Shown here piece by piece: positions 43,201-51,376 of a DNA stretch of 64,000 nt. The position numbers and the translations under genes are program-made. Source of the stretch: CAYJBH01 sp964370605 (GTDB taxonomy: Bacteria; Bacillota; Clostridia; Oscillospirales; Ruminococcaceae); contig CAYJJX010000007.1 in assembly GCA_964370605.1 (NCBI GenBank), positions 1-64,000 on the forward strand, written 5' to 3'. Numbering within the stretch: position 1 is the first letter of the stretch; each line of letters starts with the position of its first letter. The notes below the pieces were generated by a model. That model saw only the letters and a program-made list of their open reading frames with translations, was not told the DNA's origin and ran no database searches.

Positions 43201-43719
43201 TCAATACGGTACAACCAAAAAATTACCGTAATCACCGCGAAATGCAGAACCGACACCACCCTGCTTTGTTGAAATGAACAGATTCGCGAGAAACAGTTTT
43301 CCTTCTTGAAGCTCTATTCCAGCCTGTGCAAGCAGTTCTTGTGAAACAATAAATTCAGCTCCCCAATAAAACCCCTGATTGTCGTCGCCCGAAAGGTAAT
43401 TAACATTCGGTGCGGCGATATCTTTTTGTTCCGAAGAATCAAGCATTACTGCCTTCGGACTTTTAAGATATCCAAACTCAATTTCAACTCCGCCGACTTG
43501 GTCGTCGTTCACTGTGCGTAACGTTATCAAACTTTGGGCAATATCCGCACGCTCAAAAATTTTCACACCCACCGCCAAAGCACCTTTGAGACAATAAAAC
43601 CGTGCATAACAGTATATCTGCTCGTTATCGCTTTTATAATGCCGTACCTTGACTGCGCTGAGAGTATCAAATTCCAGCGGTATATCGCTGTATGTCACCA
43701 TTACAGTTTTTTCAGACAT
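43201..43719 (-). CDS. Unknown beta-rich protein
   Basis: The 172-residue protein has alternating hydrophobic strands (YCYARFYCLKGALAVGVKIF, GVEIEFGYLK, GFYWGAEFIVSQEL, GKLFLANLFIST) and ends FRGDYGNFLVVPY. The pattern resembles DOMON- or CBM9-like sandwiches, which bind carbohydrate or heme, but I cannot confirm that. There is no signal peptide, so it is probably cytoplasmic. A GGA-containing site precedes the ATG. It has no operon partner. Confidence 0.7.
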   Translation of the reverse strand: MSEKTVMVTYSDIPLEFDTLSAVKVRHYKSDNEQIYCYARFYCLKGALAVGVKIFERADIAQSLITLRTVNDDQVGGVEIEFGYLKSPKAVMLDSSEQKDIAAPNVNYLSGDDNQGFYWGAEFIVSQELLAQAGIELQEGKLFLANLFISTKQGGVGSAFRGDYGNFLVVPY

Positions 43720-43901
43720 CTGTTCTTTCCATCCTTTTCAGAGCTTTGACAGTTCGGTACTGCTTTATACAATTTTAGCATATATTATTGAGTAATGCAA
43801 CCACACGAAAAAAATATTTTAGGGACGCAAAGAAATATATTGCATTTTTCGACAATATGTATTAGAATAAAATCAACCGATCATTAGGACTATGTAACAA
43901 T

Positions 43902-44717
43902 ATGGCGAGAGTTGCTCGAAAAACAAAAAAAGATGCAATCTATCACATCATTATCAAGGGTTGTACCGAGAGCCCGTTATTCCGCGATACCAACGATTAC
44001 AGGTATTTCTTATCGATCGTTACCGATCGTGTCGAACGCCAAGATTTTGCAGTAATTTGTTATTGCATACTTCCTGATCATGCGCACATTGTCTGTAAAG
44101 AGCTGAAGGCTCAGCCCGGTGCATTCATGAAGGCAATCAGCGTCCGCTATGCACTATACTATAACTCACGATACAATCGCAGGGGGCCTGTTTTTGCGGG
44201 TCGATTCAAGAGCGAAATCGTCGAGGACGATGACCAACTCAAACGACTGTGCCGCTTTGTTTTACAGGATCCTGTGCGCCTTGGACTCAGTGTCGGTGCC
44301 GTAAACTATCCTCATAGTAGCGCTAACACCTATATAGTACCTTCCGGTCCATTGGTCGACACATCGATTCTGCTCAATCTTTTTGATGCTAATCAAAGCG
44401 AAGCAAAGACAAGATTGCTGAAATATCTCGAAAATCGTTCCGCCGAATGGTTCACGGACGAGAATGCCGCACCAAAACTCAAAATACAGCGCCGGCTGGA
44501 TATCGAGCGTCGGTGTTGGAGAGTGCTCTCGTCAGAATTTGGAATTGTCCCTTCCGACCTTGCAACTATGGATGAAAACACAAAAAGAAGTGCCATAGCC
44601 GCACTGCGGCTTGAAGGAGCAACGATCCATCAAATCATGACGCTGACCGGATGCAGCTATTACACGGTTCAAAAAGTCACCTCTTCCTTGAATTATGACG
44701 ACGGTGCAACAAAATAA
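43902..44717 (+). mobile_element. RAYT-like Y1 (IS200-type) transposase gene
   Basis: The 271-residue protein is a Y1 single-strand transposase: HUH-type motif in ILPDHAHIVCKE (HAH), GRFKSEIVEDDDQLKRLCRF, and tyrosines in the helix RYALYYNSRYNRRGPVFAGR. The C-terminal domain (AIAALRLEGATIHQIMTLTG) is a DnaA-like helix-turn-helix common in clostridial REP-associated transposases. Such enzymes are domesticated and move short palindromes in trans. I see no paired terminal hairpins or target duplication at its flanks, so it is probably a lone RAYT and not an active insertion sequence. There is no clear ribosome binding site. Confidence 0.85.
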
Positions 44718-44761
44718 TTGGTGTGGTTTTCCATATATTGTAAATTTACTGTAAATATTTG

Positions 44762-45070
44762 TCAATGTAAAAATTTGGAAACACAGTCACTGACATATTC
44801 CCAATCATTATAGGATTTGGCGAGATATTCACGCCCTTTTGGGGTCAATTGATAATATTTTCTCGGCGGTCCATTTGATATATCTTTAGAATAACATTCG
44901 GTATAACCATCTGCGAGCAATCGTCGCAAAATGGTATATACCGTCTGTTCACTTGTGTCTTGAAACACCGAGAGCACCATCTTCATGATCTCATAACCAT
45001 AGTATTCATCATCCGAAACAATGTTCAAAACGCAAAATTCCAGCACACCTTTTTTAAGTTGAGCTAACAC
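44762..45070 (-). CDS. PadR-family transcriptional regulator
   Basis: The 102-residue protein is a PadR winged helix: QLKKGVLEFCVLNIV, YGYEIMKMVLSVF, TVYTILRRLLADGYTE and GPPRKYYQLTPKGREYL. PadR regulators usually repress a nearby membrane-protein gene. The start is a GTG after AAAAAGGGGG; the frame also opens 24 codons upstream but inside the preceding gene. It overlaps the 3' end of the HAAS-domain membrane gene by 17 bases, and both are read from one promoter. Confidence 0.9.
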   Translation of the reverse strand: MLAQLKKGVLEFCVLNIVSDDEYYGYEIMKMVLSVFQDTSEQTVYTILRRLLADGYTECYSKDISNGPPRKYYQLTPKGREYLAKSYNDWEYVSDCVSKFLH

Positions 45071-45935
45071 TTGCGCCCCCTTTTTTTGACAGCAATAAAT
45101 GAACAGCAACACAAAATACCGTAGCCACTGAATATTGCACAATCAGCTCGAACGTCAAATCCCCTTTGTACTGTTCTATCGCTCTGTCGATCTCATCCGG
45201 TGAGTTTAGACCTCCAATCAGCCCAATAAGAGAGCTGAAAAACGAACTTCCAACAATGCATATATATACAAACGGAATCGCATAAAACCCTGTTCTTACA
45301 CTCATCAAAGCAAAAAATGCCGCCGCAGAAATATACAATATGTGTAGCGCAGTAAGCCAGTTTACAAAAACATATCCGATTTCACTAGGCGAAATATGCA
45401 ACATGCTGTCTACCGTTTCAAACACTCTGACATCATGCATTATACTCATAGAAAATGCTGTAACCAATACTCCAATTACAAAAGTTAAGATAAATGTTGT
45501 CGTCAGTTTAATAAAATAGCCTCTTTTACTAACCCTGTCCCACGCAATAACGTCAAGTCTTATTGTCGCTCGCCCCATGACGAGACAAAGTACTGCTCCG
45601 AAAAATATGATCAACAGAGTGTCAACCGCAATCCAGAACTGTGGCACCGTTATCACTCTGTACGCTTCTCTTTCAAATATTTGGTAATGTGCCGCGAGCA
45701 CAACAAGCAAAAGCGAAACAATCCTCAGCGGCAATCTCGATGTCACAAATCCGCCGAGTTGCTCGCCGACAATCAGTCTCACATCTCCGCACCGCTTGAC
45801 AAGTTCCGCCTCATTTTCATAGGGATGCTCGGCAAAATAGCGCTCATAACTTAAAATCACTTCGTCGATCTTCTTTTTCGGCAGGTGCAACCACATGCCA
45901 TGGCGAAGCTCACGCAAAAATGTTTTTTTATCCAC
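45054..45935 (-). CDS. HAAS/DUF1700-like membrane protein
   Basis: The 293-residue protein begins with a HAAS-type helical domain (FLRELRHGMWLHLPKKKIDE, then ILSYERYFAEH) and continues with six or seven membrane helices. HAAS proteins are paired with PadR regulators, often as signal-sensing partners or as sigma-like antagonists. Here the membrane gene comes first and the PadR gene second, the reverse of the usual order. GGAG lies ten bases from the ATG. Confidence 0.85.
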   Translation of the reverse strand: MDKKTFLRELRHGMWLHLPKKKIDEVILSYERYFAEHPYENEAELVKRCGDVRLIVGEQLGGFVTSRLPLRIVSLLLVVLAAHYQIFEREAYRVITVPQFWIAVDTLLIIFFGAVLCLVMGRATIRLDVIAWDRVSKRGYFIKLTTTFILTFVIGVLVTAFSMSIMHDVRVFETVDSMLHISPSEIGYVFVNWLTALHILYISAAAFFALMSVRTGFYAIPFVYICIVGSSFFSSLIGLIGGLNSPDEIDRAIEQYKGDLTFELIVQYSVATVFCVAVHLLLSKKGGASVSST

Positions 45936-45969
45936 GTATTACTCCTTTCAGAACTACTGTGTTATAAGC

Positions 45970-45998
45970 AGTGTATCACACTAGTGTTTATTAGTCAA
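45970..45998 (-). promoter_or_regulatory. Promoter with a palindrome between -35 and -10 (HAAS-PadR)
   Basis: Minus strand TTGACT, 17 bp, TACACT. The spacer contains the perfect palindrome ACACTAGTGT (45978-45987), a likely autoregulatory PadR site. Confidence 0.6.
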
Positions 45999-46061
45999 TA
46001 GTTTGACGTCAATATTTCTATACAACATGGAATTCTGGGACAAAAAAGTCAAAAATGGTGT

Positions 46062-46090
46062 TTGCATGTTTGTTTATGCCATAGTAAAAT
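46062..46090 (+). promoter_or_regulatory. Promoter of the GH31 gene
   Basis: TTGCAT, 17 bp, TAAAAT, giving a leader of about 50 nt. Confidence 0.5.
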
Positions 46091-46145
46091 GTAATAAACC
46101 AGTGTTGACAATGATGATATTTACTTGCGTAATAAAGGAGAAAAA

Positions 46146-48161
46146 ATGCACTCATGTTTTACTAAAGACAAAAACAGATTGATTTTCAGCTTTGACTCTG
46201 AAATGCTATGGATTGAGCCTTGGGGGAAAAACAGCCTTCGAATCAGAGGCACAAAAGGGCCTGAAATGCCGCTAAACGACTGGGCACTATTGCCGCAACA
46301 AGACTGTGATGCGACAATAGAAATCAACGAAGACGGATCGGCCGCCATAAAAAACGGCAAAATTCGCGCTGAAGTTTCACGGCTTGGGCTAATATCTTTT
46401 TTCAACGACAAGGACGAGCTCTTATTGAAGGAGTATGTCCGCAACCGTGAGGACACGACGGCTGAGCACTGCTCCAGTTTGATGGTTGACGGCAGAGATT
46501 ATCGTGCAATCCCCGGAGGTGACTATAACCTCACCATGAGATTCGAGTCGATTGGCGAGGCCGAGCGGCTTTATGGCATGGGGCAATATCAGTTTCGAAA
46601 CTACAACCTAAAGGGAATGGATTTGGAACTTGCGCACCGCAACTCGCAGGCGAGCATACCTTTTGTTTATTCGTCACTTGGCTATGGATTGCTTTGGCAT
46701 AACCCTGCAATCGGTAGGGCCGTGTTTGGCATGAACGTAACCTCATTTGAGGCGGTTTCCACCAAACTGCTCGACTATTGGATTACCGCAGGTGATTCCC
46801 CGGCGCAGATCATCAGCGCATACGCCGGTGCAACCGGCACCGTTCCCATGATGCCGGATTATGCAATGGGGTTTTGGCAATGCAAACTGCGTTATCAGAC
46901 GCAAGAAGAACTGCTTGAAGTGGCTCGTGGCTATCACAAAAGAGGTGTGCCGGTCTCGGTCATAGTGGTAGACTTTTTCCACTGGCCCTATCAAGGTGAT
47001 TGGAGGTTCGATCCTACCTATTGGCCCGATCCCGATGCAATGATTGCCGAATTGAAGGAAATGGGGATGGAGTTGATGGTATCCATCTGGCCACAGGTAG
47101 ATTATCAAAGCGAAAACTTTGCCGAGATGCGACAAAACGGCTATCTTATTCGTACCGATCGCGGTATACGAATTTCGATGGACTATATGGGCAATACTCT
47201 ACATTATGATGCCACCCACCCCGAAGCTAGAAAATATGTTTGGGGAAAAGCTAAAAAGAACTATTATGACAAAGGTGTCAAAATCTTTTGGTTGGACGAG
47301 GCGGAGCCGGAGTACAACAGCTACGACTTTGACAACTATCGCTATCATCTTGGTCCAAACGTTCAGATAGGAAACATATACCCTGCCCTGTTTGCCAAGA
47401 CCTTTTTCGACGGAATGAAGGCACAGGGTCAAGAAAACATTGTCAACCTTCTTCGCTGTGCCTGGGCGGGATCGCAGAGATACGGGGCACTGGTTTGGAG
47501 CGGCGACATACAGTCTAACTTTGCGACACTCCGCAACCAATATGTCGCAGGCCTGCATATGGGTATCGCCGGAATTCCTTGGTGGACGACCGACATAGGC
47601 GGATTCTTAAACGGACACACCGACAAACCTGAGTTCCACGAACTATTGGTGCGATGGTTTCAGTATGGCACATTTTGTCCGGTCATGCGGCTTCACGGCA
47701 AACGTCAACCGATACAACCACAGGTTGGCACTACCGGCGGCGCTCTTTGCCATTCCGGAGCACCCAATGAAATTTGGAGTTTTGGAGCAGACAACGAAAA
47801 GATATTGACCGATTACATCATGTTGCGCGAACGGATGCGACCCTACATAACCGATCTTATGAAACAGGCGCATGAGAACGGAAACCCTGTAATGAGGACA
47901 TTATTTTATGAGTTTCCTAACGATTGCAACGCTTGGAACGACCACGAAGAATATATGTTCGGAGCAGATGTGTTGGTCGCGCCGATAATGCATGAAACTC
48001 GACGTGAACGCGATGTTTATCTGCCGGCCGGAGCAAGCTGGACAAACGCTTGGACAGGTGAGCAATTTGACGGTGGGCAAACAATCAAGGTCGCAGCGCC
48101 GCTCGAGCAGATACCTCTGTTTTTCCGTGATGATAAAAAACCTTTTGCGGTTTTCGAGTAA
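46146..48161 (+). CDS. Glycoside hydrolase family 31 (alpha-xylosidase or alpha-glucosidase)
   Basis: The 671-residue protein has the GH31 barrel with the catalytic nucleophile Asp in IFWLDEAEPEYNS, the acid/base Asp in ALVWSGDIQSNF, and the substrate-site sequences MMPDYAMGFWQCKLRYQ, VIVVDFFHWPYQGDWRFDP (19 residues) and GIPWWTTDIGGF. The LDEAEPE type is frequent among alpha-xylosidases that remove xylose from xyloglucan oligosaccharides. With xylA and xylB in the same window that is an attractive assignment, but alpha-glucosidase cannot be excluded. No signal peptide. Start follows AAAGGAG. Confidence 0.93.
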   Translation: MHSCFTKDKNRLIFSFDSEMLWIEPWGKNSLRIRGTKGPEMPLNDWALLPQQDCDATIEINEDGSAAIKNGKIRAEVSRLGLISFFNDKDELLLKEYVRNREDTTAEHCSSLMVDGRDYRAIPGGDYNLTMRFESIGEAERLYGMGQYQFRNYNLKGMDLELAHRNSQASIPFVYSSLGYGLLWHNPAIGRAVFGMNVTSFEAVSTKLLDYWITAGDSPAQIISAYAGATGTVPMMPDYAMGFWQCKLRYQTQEELLEVARGYHKRGVPVSVIVVDFFHWPYQGDWRFDPTYWPDPDAMIAELKEMGMELMVSIWPQVDYQSENFAEMRQNGYLIRTDRGIRISMDYMGNTLHYDATHPEARKYVWGKAKKNYYDKGVKIFWLDEAEPEYNSYDFDNYRYHLGPNVQIGNIYPALFAKTFFDGMKAQGQENIVNLLRCAWAGSQRYGALVWSGDIQSNFATLRNQYVAGLHMGIAGIPWWTTDIGGFLNGHTDKPEFHELLVRWFQYGTFCPVMRLHGKRQPIQPQVGTTGGALCHSGAPNEIWSFGADNEKILTDYIMLRERMRPYITDLMKQAHENGNPVMRTLFYEFPNDCNAWNDHEEYMFGADVLVAPIMHETRRERDVYLPAGASWTNAWTGEQFDGGQTIKVAAPLEQIPLFFRDDKKPFAVFE

Positions 48162-48296
48162 GTTTCTGCATTCGGTGCAGTTGTCAACCATTACAAACAA
48201 CTAACTAATCATAAAACGTAGTGTAGATCAGTGTGCCGACCGGTTACCAACAACATCGAGCAACACAAACATCTGCAGTACCACCGCTAAATACTA

Positions 48297-48352
48297 ACAA
48301 TTATGTCGGATCGATCGTACAACAAACACACGGTCTGACATAATTGTTTTTT
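48297..48352 (+). terminator. Terminator after GH31
   Basis: ACAATTATGTC (48297-48307) pairs perfectly with GACATAATTGT (48337-48347), followed by six T. The 240 bp between GH31 and sigK hold nothing else that I recognise. Confidence 0.85.
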
Positions 48353-48400
48353 ATGTAACATAATAATTTGCAAGCGGACATCTTCCGAAAGGCGGTTATA

Positions 48401-49078
48401 ATGTTCATGCAATTGTTTTCCTATGTCGCACAAAACATCCTCTACCTTTTTTTACATTTTGAAAGCAGTAGTTTCCCAAAACCACTTGGCGCAAAGGAAG
48501 AACGCGAGGCGATCGAAGAGTGGTCGTCCGGTTCACTCAAGGCGCGAGATCTGCTCATCAGCCACAACCTCCGTTTGGTGGCACACATAGCCAAAAAATA
48601 CCACAACTCATCGCAAGAGCTTGACGATTATATTTCAATCGGAACTATCGGACTGATAAAAGCAGTCAACACCTTCAAGTTGGAAAAAGGAAGATTTTCC
48701 AGTTATGCGGCACGATGTATCGAAAACGAACTTCTCATGAACCTCAGAGGCGCCAAAAAGACACAAAACACCGTCTATCTCAGCGATATTATCGACAACG
48801 ACAAGGACGGAAACGGTTTGACTCGAGAAGACTGTGTTGCCGATGAAATTGAGGTCAGTGAGCTTGCCGAAAAAAAGGAAGAAGTCGAAAAACTTTATCG
48901 CACTATTTCAGACAAATTGATGCCACGTGAACGTCAAATTATTCGATTGCGATACGGCCTCGGCGGATGTCATCCCATGTCACAACAACAGGTATGTGAT
49001 ATCTTGGGCATCTCAAGATCGTACGTTTCCCGCCTTGAAAAAAAGATAATCGAAAAGCTACGTGCCGAGATGAAGTAA
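48401..49078 (+). CDS. sigK: RNA polymerase sporulation sigma factor SigK
   Basis: The 225-residue protein matches SigK: short hydrophobic pro-sequence (FMQLFSYVAQNILYLFLHF), LLISHNLRLVAHIAKKYHN, DYISIGTIGLIKAVNTF, YAARCIENELLMNLR, and a complete region 4 (PRERQIIRLRYGLGG to GISRSYVSRLEKKIIEKL). SigK directs late mother-cell gene expression. The coding sequence is contiguous, with no skin element. The start at 48401 follows AAAGGCGG. Confidence 0.95.
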   Translation: MFMQLFSYVAQNILYLFLHFESSSFPKPLGAKEEREAIEEWSSGSLKARDLLISHNLRLVAHIAKKYHNSSQELDDYISIGTIGLIKAVNTFKLEKGRFSSYAARCIENELLMNLRGAKKTQNTVYLSDIIDNDKDGNGLTREDCVADEIEVSELAEKKEEVEKLYRTISDKLMPRERQIIRLRYGLGGCHPMSQQQVCDILGISRSYVSRLEKKIIEKLRAEMK

Positions 49079-49175
49079 GCTACTTGACGATATAAATGGC
49101 CACAAAAGAGCCTACCCCAGACGTTGCAATCTATCCGTTTCCATAATTTACCTTATTACTTCCAAAAAATTCCAC

Positions 49176-49204
49176 TTGACAAACTTTGCAATCCGTTATA
49201 CAAT
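49176..49204 (+). promoter_or_regulatory. Promoter of the TPP riboswitch-thiT transcript
   Basis: TTGACA, 17 bp, TACAAT, immediately upstream of the riboswitch. Confidence 0.75.
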
Positions 49205-49212
49205 ATGCAACA

Positions 49213-49297
49213 TAGAACAGGGGTGCCTTCGGGCTGAGATGCAGAATTCTGCGGACCCTTTAACCTGATCCGGATAATGCCGGCGTAGGAAGTTTAC
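49213..49297 (+). promoter_or_regulatory. TPP (THI-box) riboswitch
   Basis: The conserved blocks are in order: GGGGTGC, GGGCTGAGAT, a small variable stem, GGACCCTTTAACCTGATCC, GGATAATGCCGGCGTAGGAA. These are the pyrophosphate- and pyrimidine-binding cores of the thiamine pyrophosphate aptamer. It precedes a thiamine ECF S component, so thiamine pyrophosphate would lower import. I see no clear intrinsic terminator in 49298-49360; control may be at translation. Confidence 0.96.
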
Positions 49298-49428
49298 TTT
49301 ACGTCTTCGGTGTGTTCGAGGGCGTATTTTTTTATCCCTGTTAAACTAAACCATTAGGAAGTAATATGAACTCATTGTTTATTTGCTCCCTAACTGCTAA
49401 GCTCAACAATAGAAAGGAAAACAAAAAA

Positions 49429-50049
49429 ATGAAAAGCAAAACAAGAACACTGGTGGAATCGGCTATCCTTCTTGCCATCGCAACAATGCTCAGCTTCTTC
49501 CCGAAATTCGAGGGCATCTGGGCAAACGGCGGAAGCGTCACTGTATGCAGTATGCTACCCATAATCATTGTGAGCTATCGCCACGGAATAAAATGGGGAC
49601 TTTTGACCGGATTTGCATTTAGCGTGCTCCAACTCGTCACCGGCGGATTCGTCACGATAGGCGTTGCAATCAACACTGTCATTCTCTCGCTACTTTTAGA
49701 TTACATCCTACCGTATACCGTCATAGGACTCGGTGGAATATTCAAAAACCGCATCAAAAACCCCTCTCTTGCAATGGCGGCCGGCACCATATTTGTACTT
49801 ATTCTGCGCTACATATCCCATCTTATCAGCGGTGTTGTCCTCTGGAAAAGCATCGAATATGCTCAAGAATATTTTTCTGCCGATGGCTTTGGAATCGGCA
49901 GTTGGGCAATCGGAAATTTCAGCGGAGATGCACTTTTCAATGTCTATAACCTCGTGTATAACGGCTCCTACATGCTACCGGAACTGCTCATAACCACCGC
50001 CGGCGCTTTAATTGTCGGTCGAATTGTTGCGGCTATGGACAAAAAATAA
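49429..50049 (+). CDS. thiT: Energy-coupled thiamine transporter ThiT
   Basis: The 206-residue hydrophobic protein is an ECF S component with the thiamine-binding segment IWANGGSVTVCSMLPIIIVS and YRHGIKWGLLTGFAFSVLQ. Its assignment is strengthened by the TPP riboswitch upstream. It works with an unlinked EcfA/EcfA'/EcfT module. The start at 49429 matches ThiT homologues and follows GAAAGGAAAAC. An in-frame ATG at 49366 with AGGA at good spacing would add 21 residues and cannot be ruled out. Confidence 0.93.
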   Translation: MKSKTRTLVESAILLAIATMLSFFPKFEGIWANGGSVTVCSMLPIIIVSYRHGIKWGLLTGFAFSVLQLVTGGFVTIGVAINTVILSLLLDYILPYTVIGLGGIFKNRIKNPSLAMAAGTIFVLILRYISHLISGVVLWKSIEYAQEYFSADGFGIGSWAIGNFSGDALFNVYNLVYNGSYMLPELLITTAGALIVGRIVAAMDKK

Positions 50050-50083
50050 TCACATTATAGTATTGAAATTTCGTTACTCTTTT

Positions 50084-50108
50084 GCCTATGTCAAGAATTG
50101 ACATAGGC
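50084..50108. terminator. Hairpin after thiT, possible terminator
   Basis: GCCTATGTCA and TGACATAGGC form a perfect ten-base stem with a five-base loop. No T run follows on the plus strand, so terminator function is uncertain. Confidence 0.4.
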
Positions 50109-50189
50109 ACTCAATCGGTTTCGTCGCACGAAAACAATCACGATTTTCTCTCTTTTTTTATACATAACTGTGAAAATTCAAAATTGAGA

Positions 50190-50218
50190 TTGATTTTTGT
50201 GGTAAAATGCTGTATAAT
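50190..50218 (+). promoter_or_regulatory. Promoter of fba
   Basis: TTGATT, 17 bp, TATAAT, about 25 nt ahead of the ATG. Confidence 0.7.
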
Positions 50219-50248
50219 CTTGTTAAGAATTAAACAGGAGAATTCAAT

Positions 50249-51112
50249 ATGTTGGTAAATCTAAACGATATGCTAAAAAAGGCGCATGAGAATCACTATG
50301 CTGTTGGTCACATTAACATTAACAACCTGGAATGGATCAAGGCGGCTCTGCAAGCGGCTGAAGAAGTTCGCTCGCCGATTATCCTCGGTGTTTCAGAGGG
50401 TGCCGGAAAATATATGTGCGGTTACAAGACCATCACCGCTATGGTTAATGCTGCAGTGGAAGAACTGAAAATCACAGTTCCGGTTGCACTTCACCTAGAT
50501 CATGGTAGTTTTGAGGGGGCAAAGGCATGTATCGAGGCCGGCTTCTCCAGTGTCATGTTTGACGGTTCACACTACTCTATCGAAGAGAATATTGCAAAGA
50601 CAAAAGAGATCGTACAATATGCACATAGTCTTGGAATCACAGTTGAGGGTGAAGTCGGATCAATCGGCGGCGAAGAAGACGGCGTCATTGGACGCGGCGA
50701 CATCGCAAATCCTGAAGAATGTGCACAGCTTGCATCGCTCGGTATTGATCTGCTCGCAGCCGGTATCGGCAACATCCACGGCAAATACCCAGAAAACTGG
50801 GCAGGCCTTGATTTTGATGCCCTTGCCGCTATTCAAAAGGCTGTACCCGATATGCCTCTCGTTCTGCATGGCGGAACAGGCATCCCAGAAGACATGATCA
50901 AAAAAGCTATATCACTCGGCGTCAGCAAGATCAACGTCAACACCGAGTGCCAACTCAGCTTTGCCGCTGCTACTCGTGAGTACATTGAGGCTGGCAAAGA
51001 TCAAGAGGGCAAAGGCTTTGATCCCCGTAAGCTTCTTGCACCCGGCACCGCCGCAATCAAGAAAACAGTCATCGAGAAGATGGAGCTGTTCGGATCAGTC
51101 GACAAGGCATAG
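50249..51112 (+). CDS. fba: Class II fructose-bisphosphate aldolase
   Basis: The 287-residue zinc enzyme cleaves fructose-1,6-bisphosphate. Visible are the metal-binding HLDHGSFEGAKACIEAGF, VEGEVGSIGGEEDGV, AAGIGNIHGKYP, LVLHGGTGIPEDMIKKAI and KINVNTEC. Length and motifs fit FbaA of Bacillota; the tagatose-bisphosphate aldolases GatY/KbaY are close relatives, but the absence of a galactitol or tagatose locus favours glycolysis. Start follows AGGAGA. Confidence 0.95.
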   Translation: MLVNLNDMLKKAHENHYAVGHININNLEWIKAALQAAEEVRSPIILGVSEGAGKYMCGYKTITAMVNAAVEELKITVPVALHLDHGSFEGAKACIEAGFSSVMFDGSHYSIEENIAKTKEIVQYAHSLGITVEGEVGSIGGEEDGVIGRGDIANPEECAQLASLGIDLLAAGIGNIHGKYPENWAGLDFDALAAIQKAVPDMPLVLHGGTGIPEDMIKKAISLGVSKINVNTECQLSFAAATREYIEAGKDQEGKGFDPRKLLAPGTAAIKKTVIEKMELFGSVDKA

Positions 51113-51138
51113 TTCCGGTTACTATACCATAAATAAAA

Positions 51139-51178
51139 TATATAGCAGCTATTGCGTTTGTGCGGTAGCTGCTATATA
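51139..51178 (+). terminator. Hairpin after fba
   Basis: TATATAGCAGCTA and TAGCTGCTATATA form a perfect 13-base stem with a 14-base loop. The T run is absent, so it may be an mRNA 3' end stabiliser as much as a terminator. Confidence 0.5.
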
Positions 51179-51253
51179 TAATCAATCAACTTGAAAAACG
51201 CTATAACGTTTTCCAACCCAATAGCATAGCTAGTTGAACTACTATAAATGTCC

Positions 51254-51302
51254 AAAAGTGCACCCCGAGATGCGATTGACAGCTCGGGGTGCGCTTTTTG
51301 GT
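51254..51302. terminator. Bidirectional terminator between fba and the dehydratase-related gene
   Basis: GCACCCCGAG (51260-51269) pairs with CTCGGGGTGC (51283-51292), followed by CTTTTTGG on the plus strand and a T-rich ACTTTTGG on the minus strand. Confidence 0.85.
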
Positions 51303-51376
51303 TTCTATAACGAATTATTAAAGTTGCTCTGAGTGGTTCGATTTATCATAACAAAACATGACTACGAATTTTCCAC

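Noticed and set aside
43800..44760. Complete IS200/IS605 element with terminal hairpins around the transposase
   Set aside because: I could not find matching subterminal palindromes or cleavage-site tetranucleotides on either side, so only the gene is supported.
48401..49078. skin-type prophage interruption of sigK
   Set aside because: The sigma factor frame is continuous with regions 2 to 4 intact.
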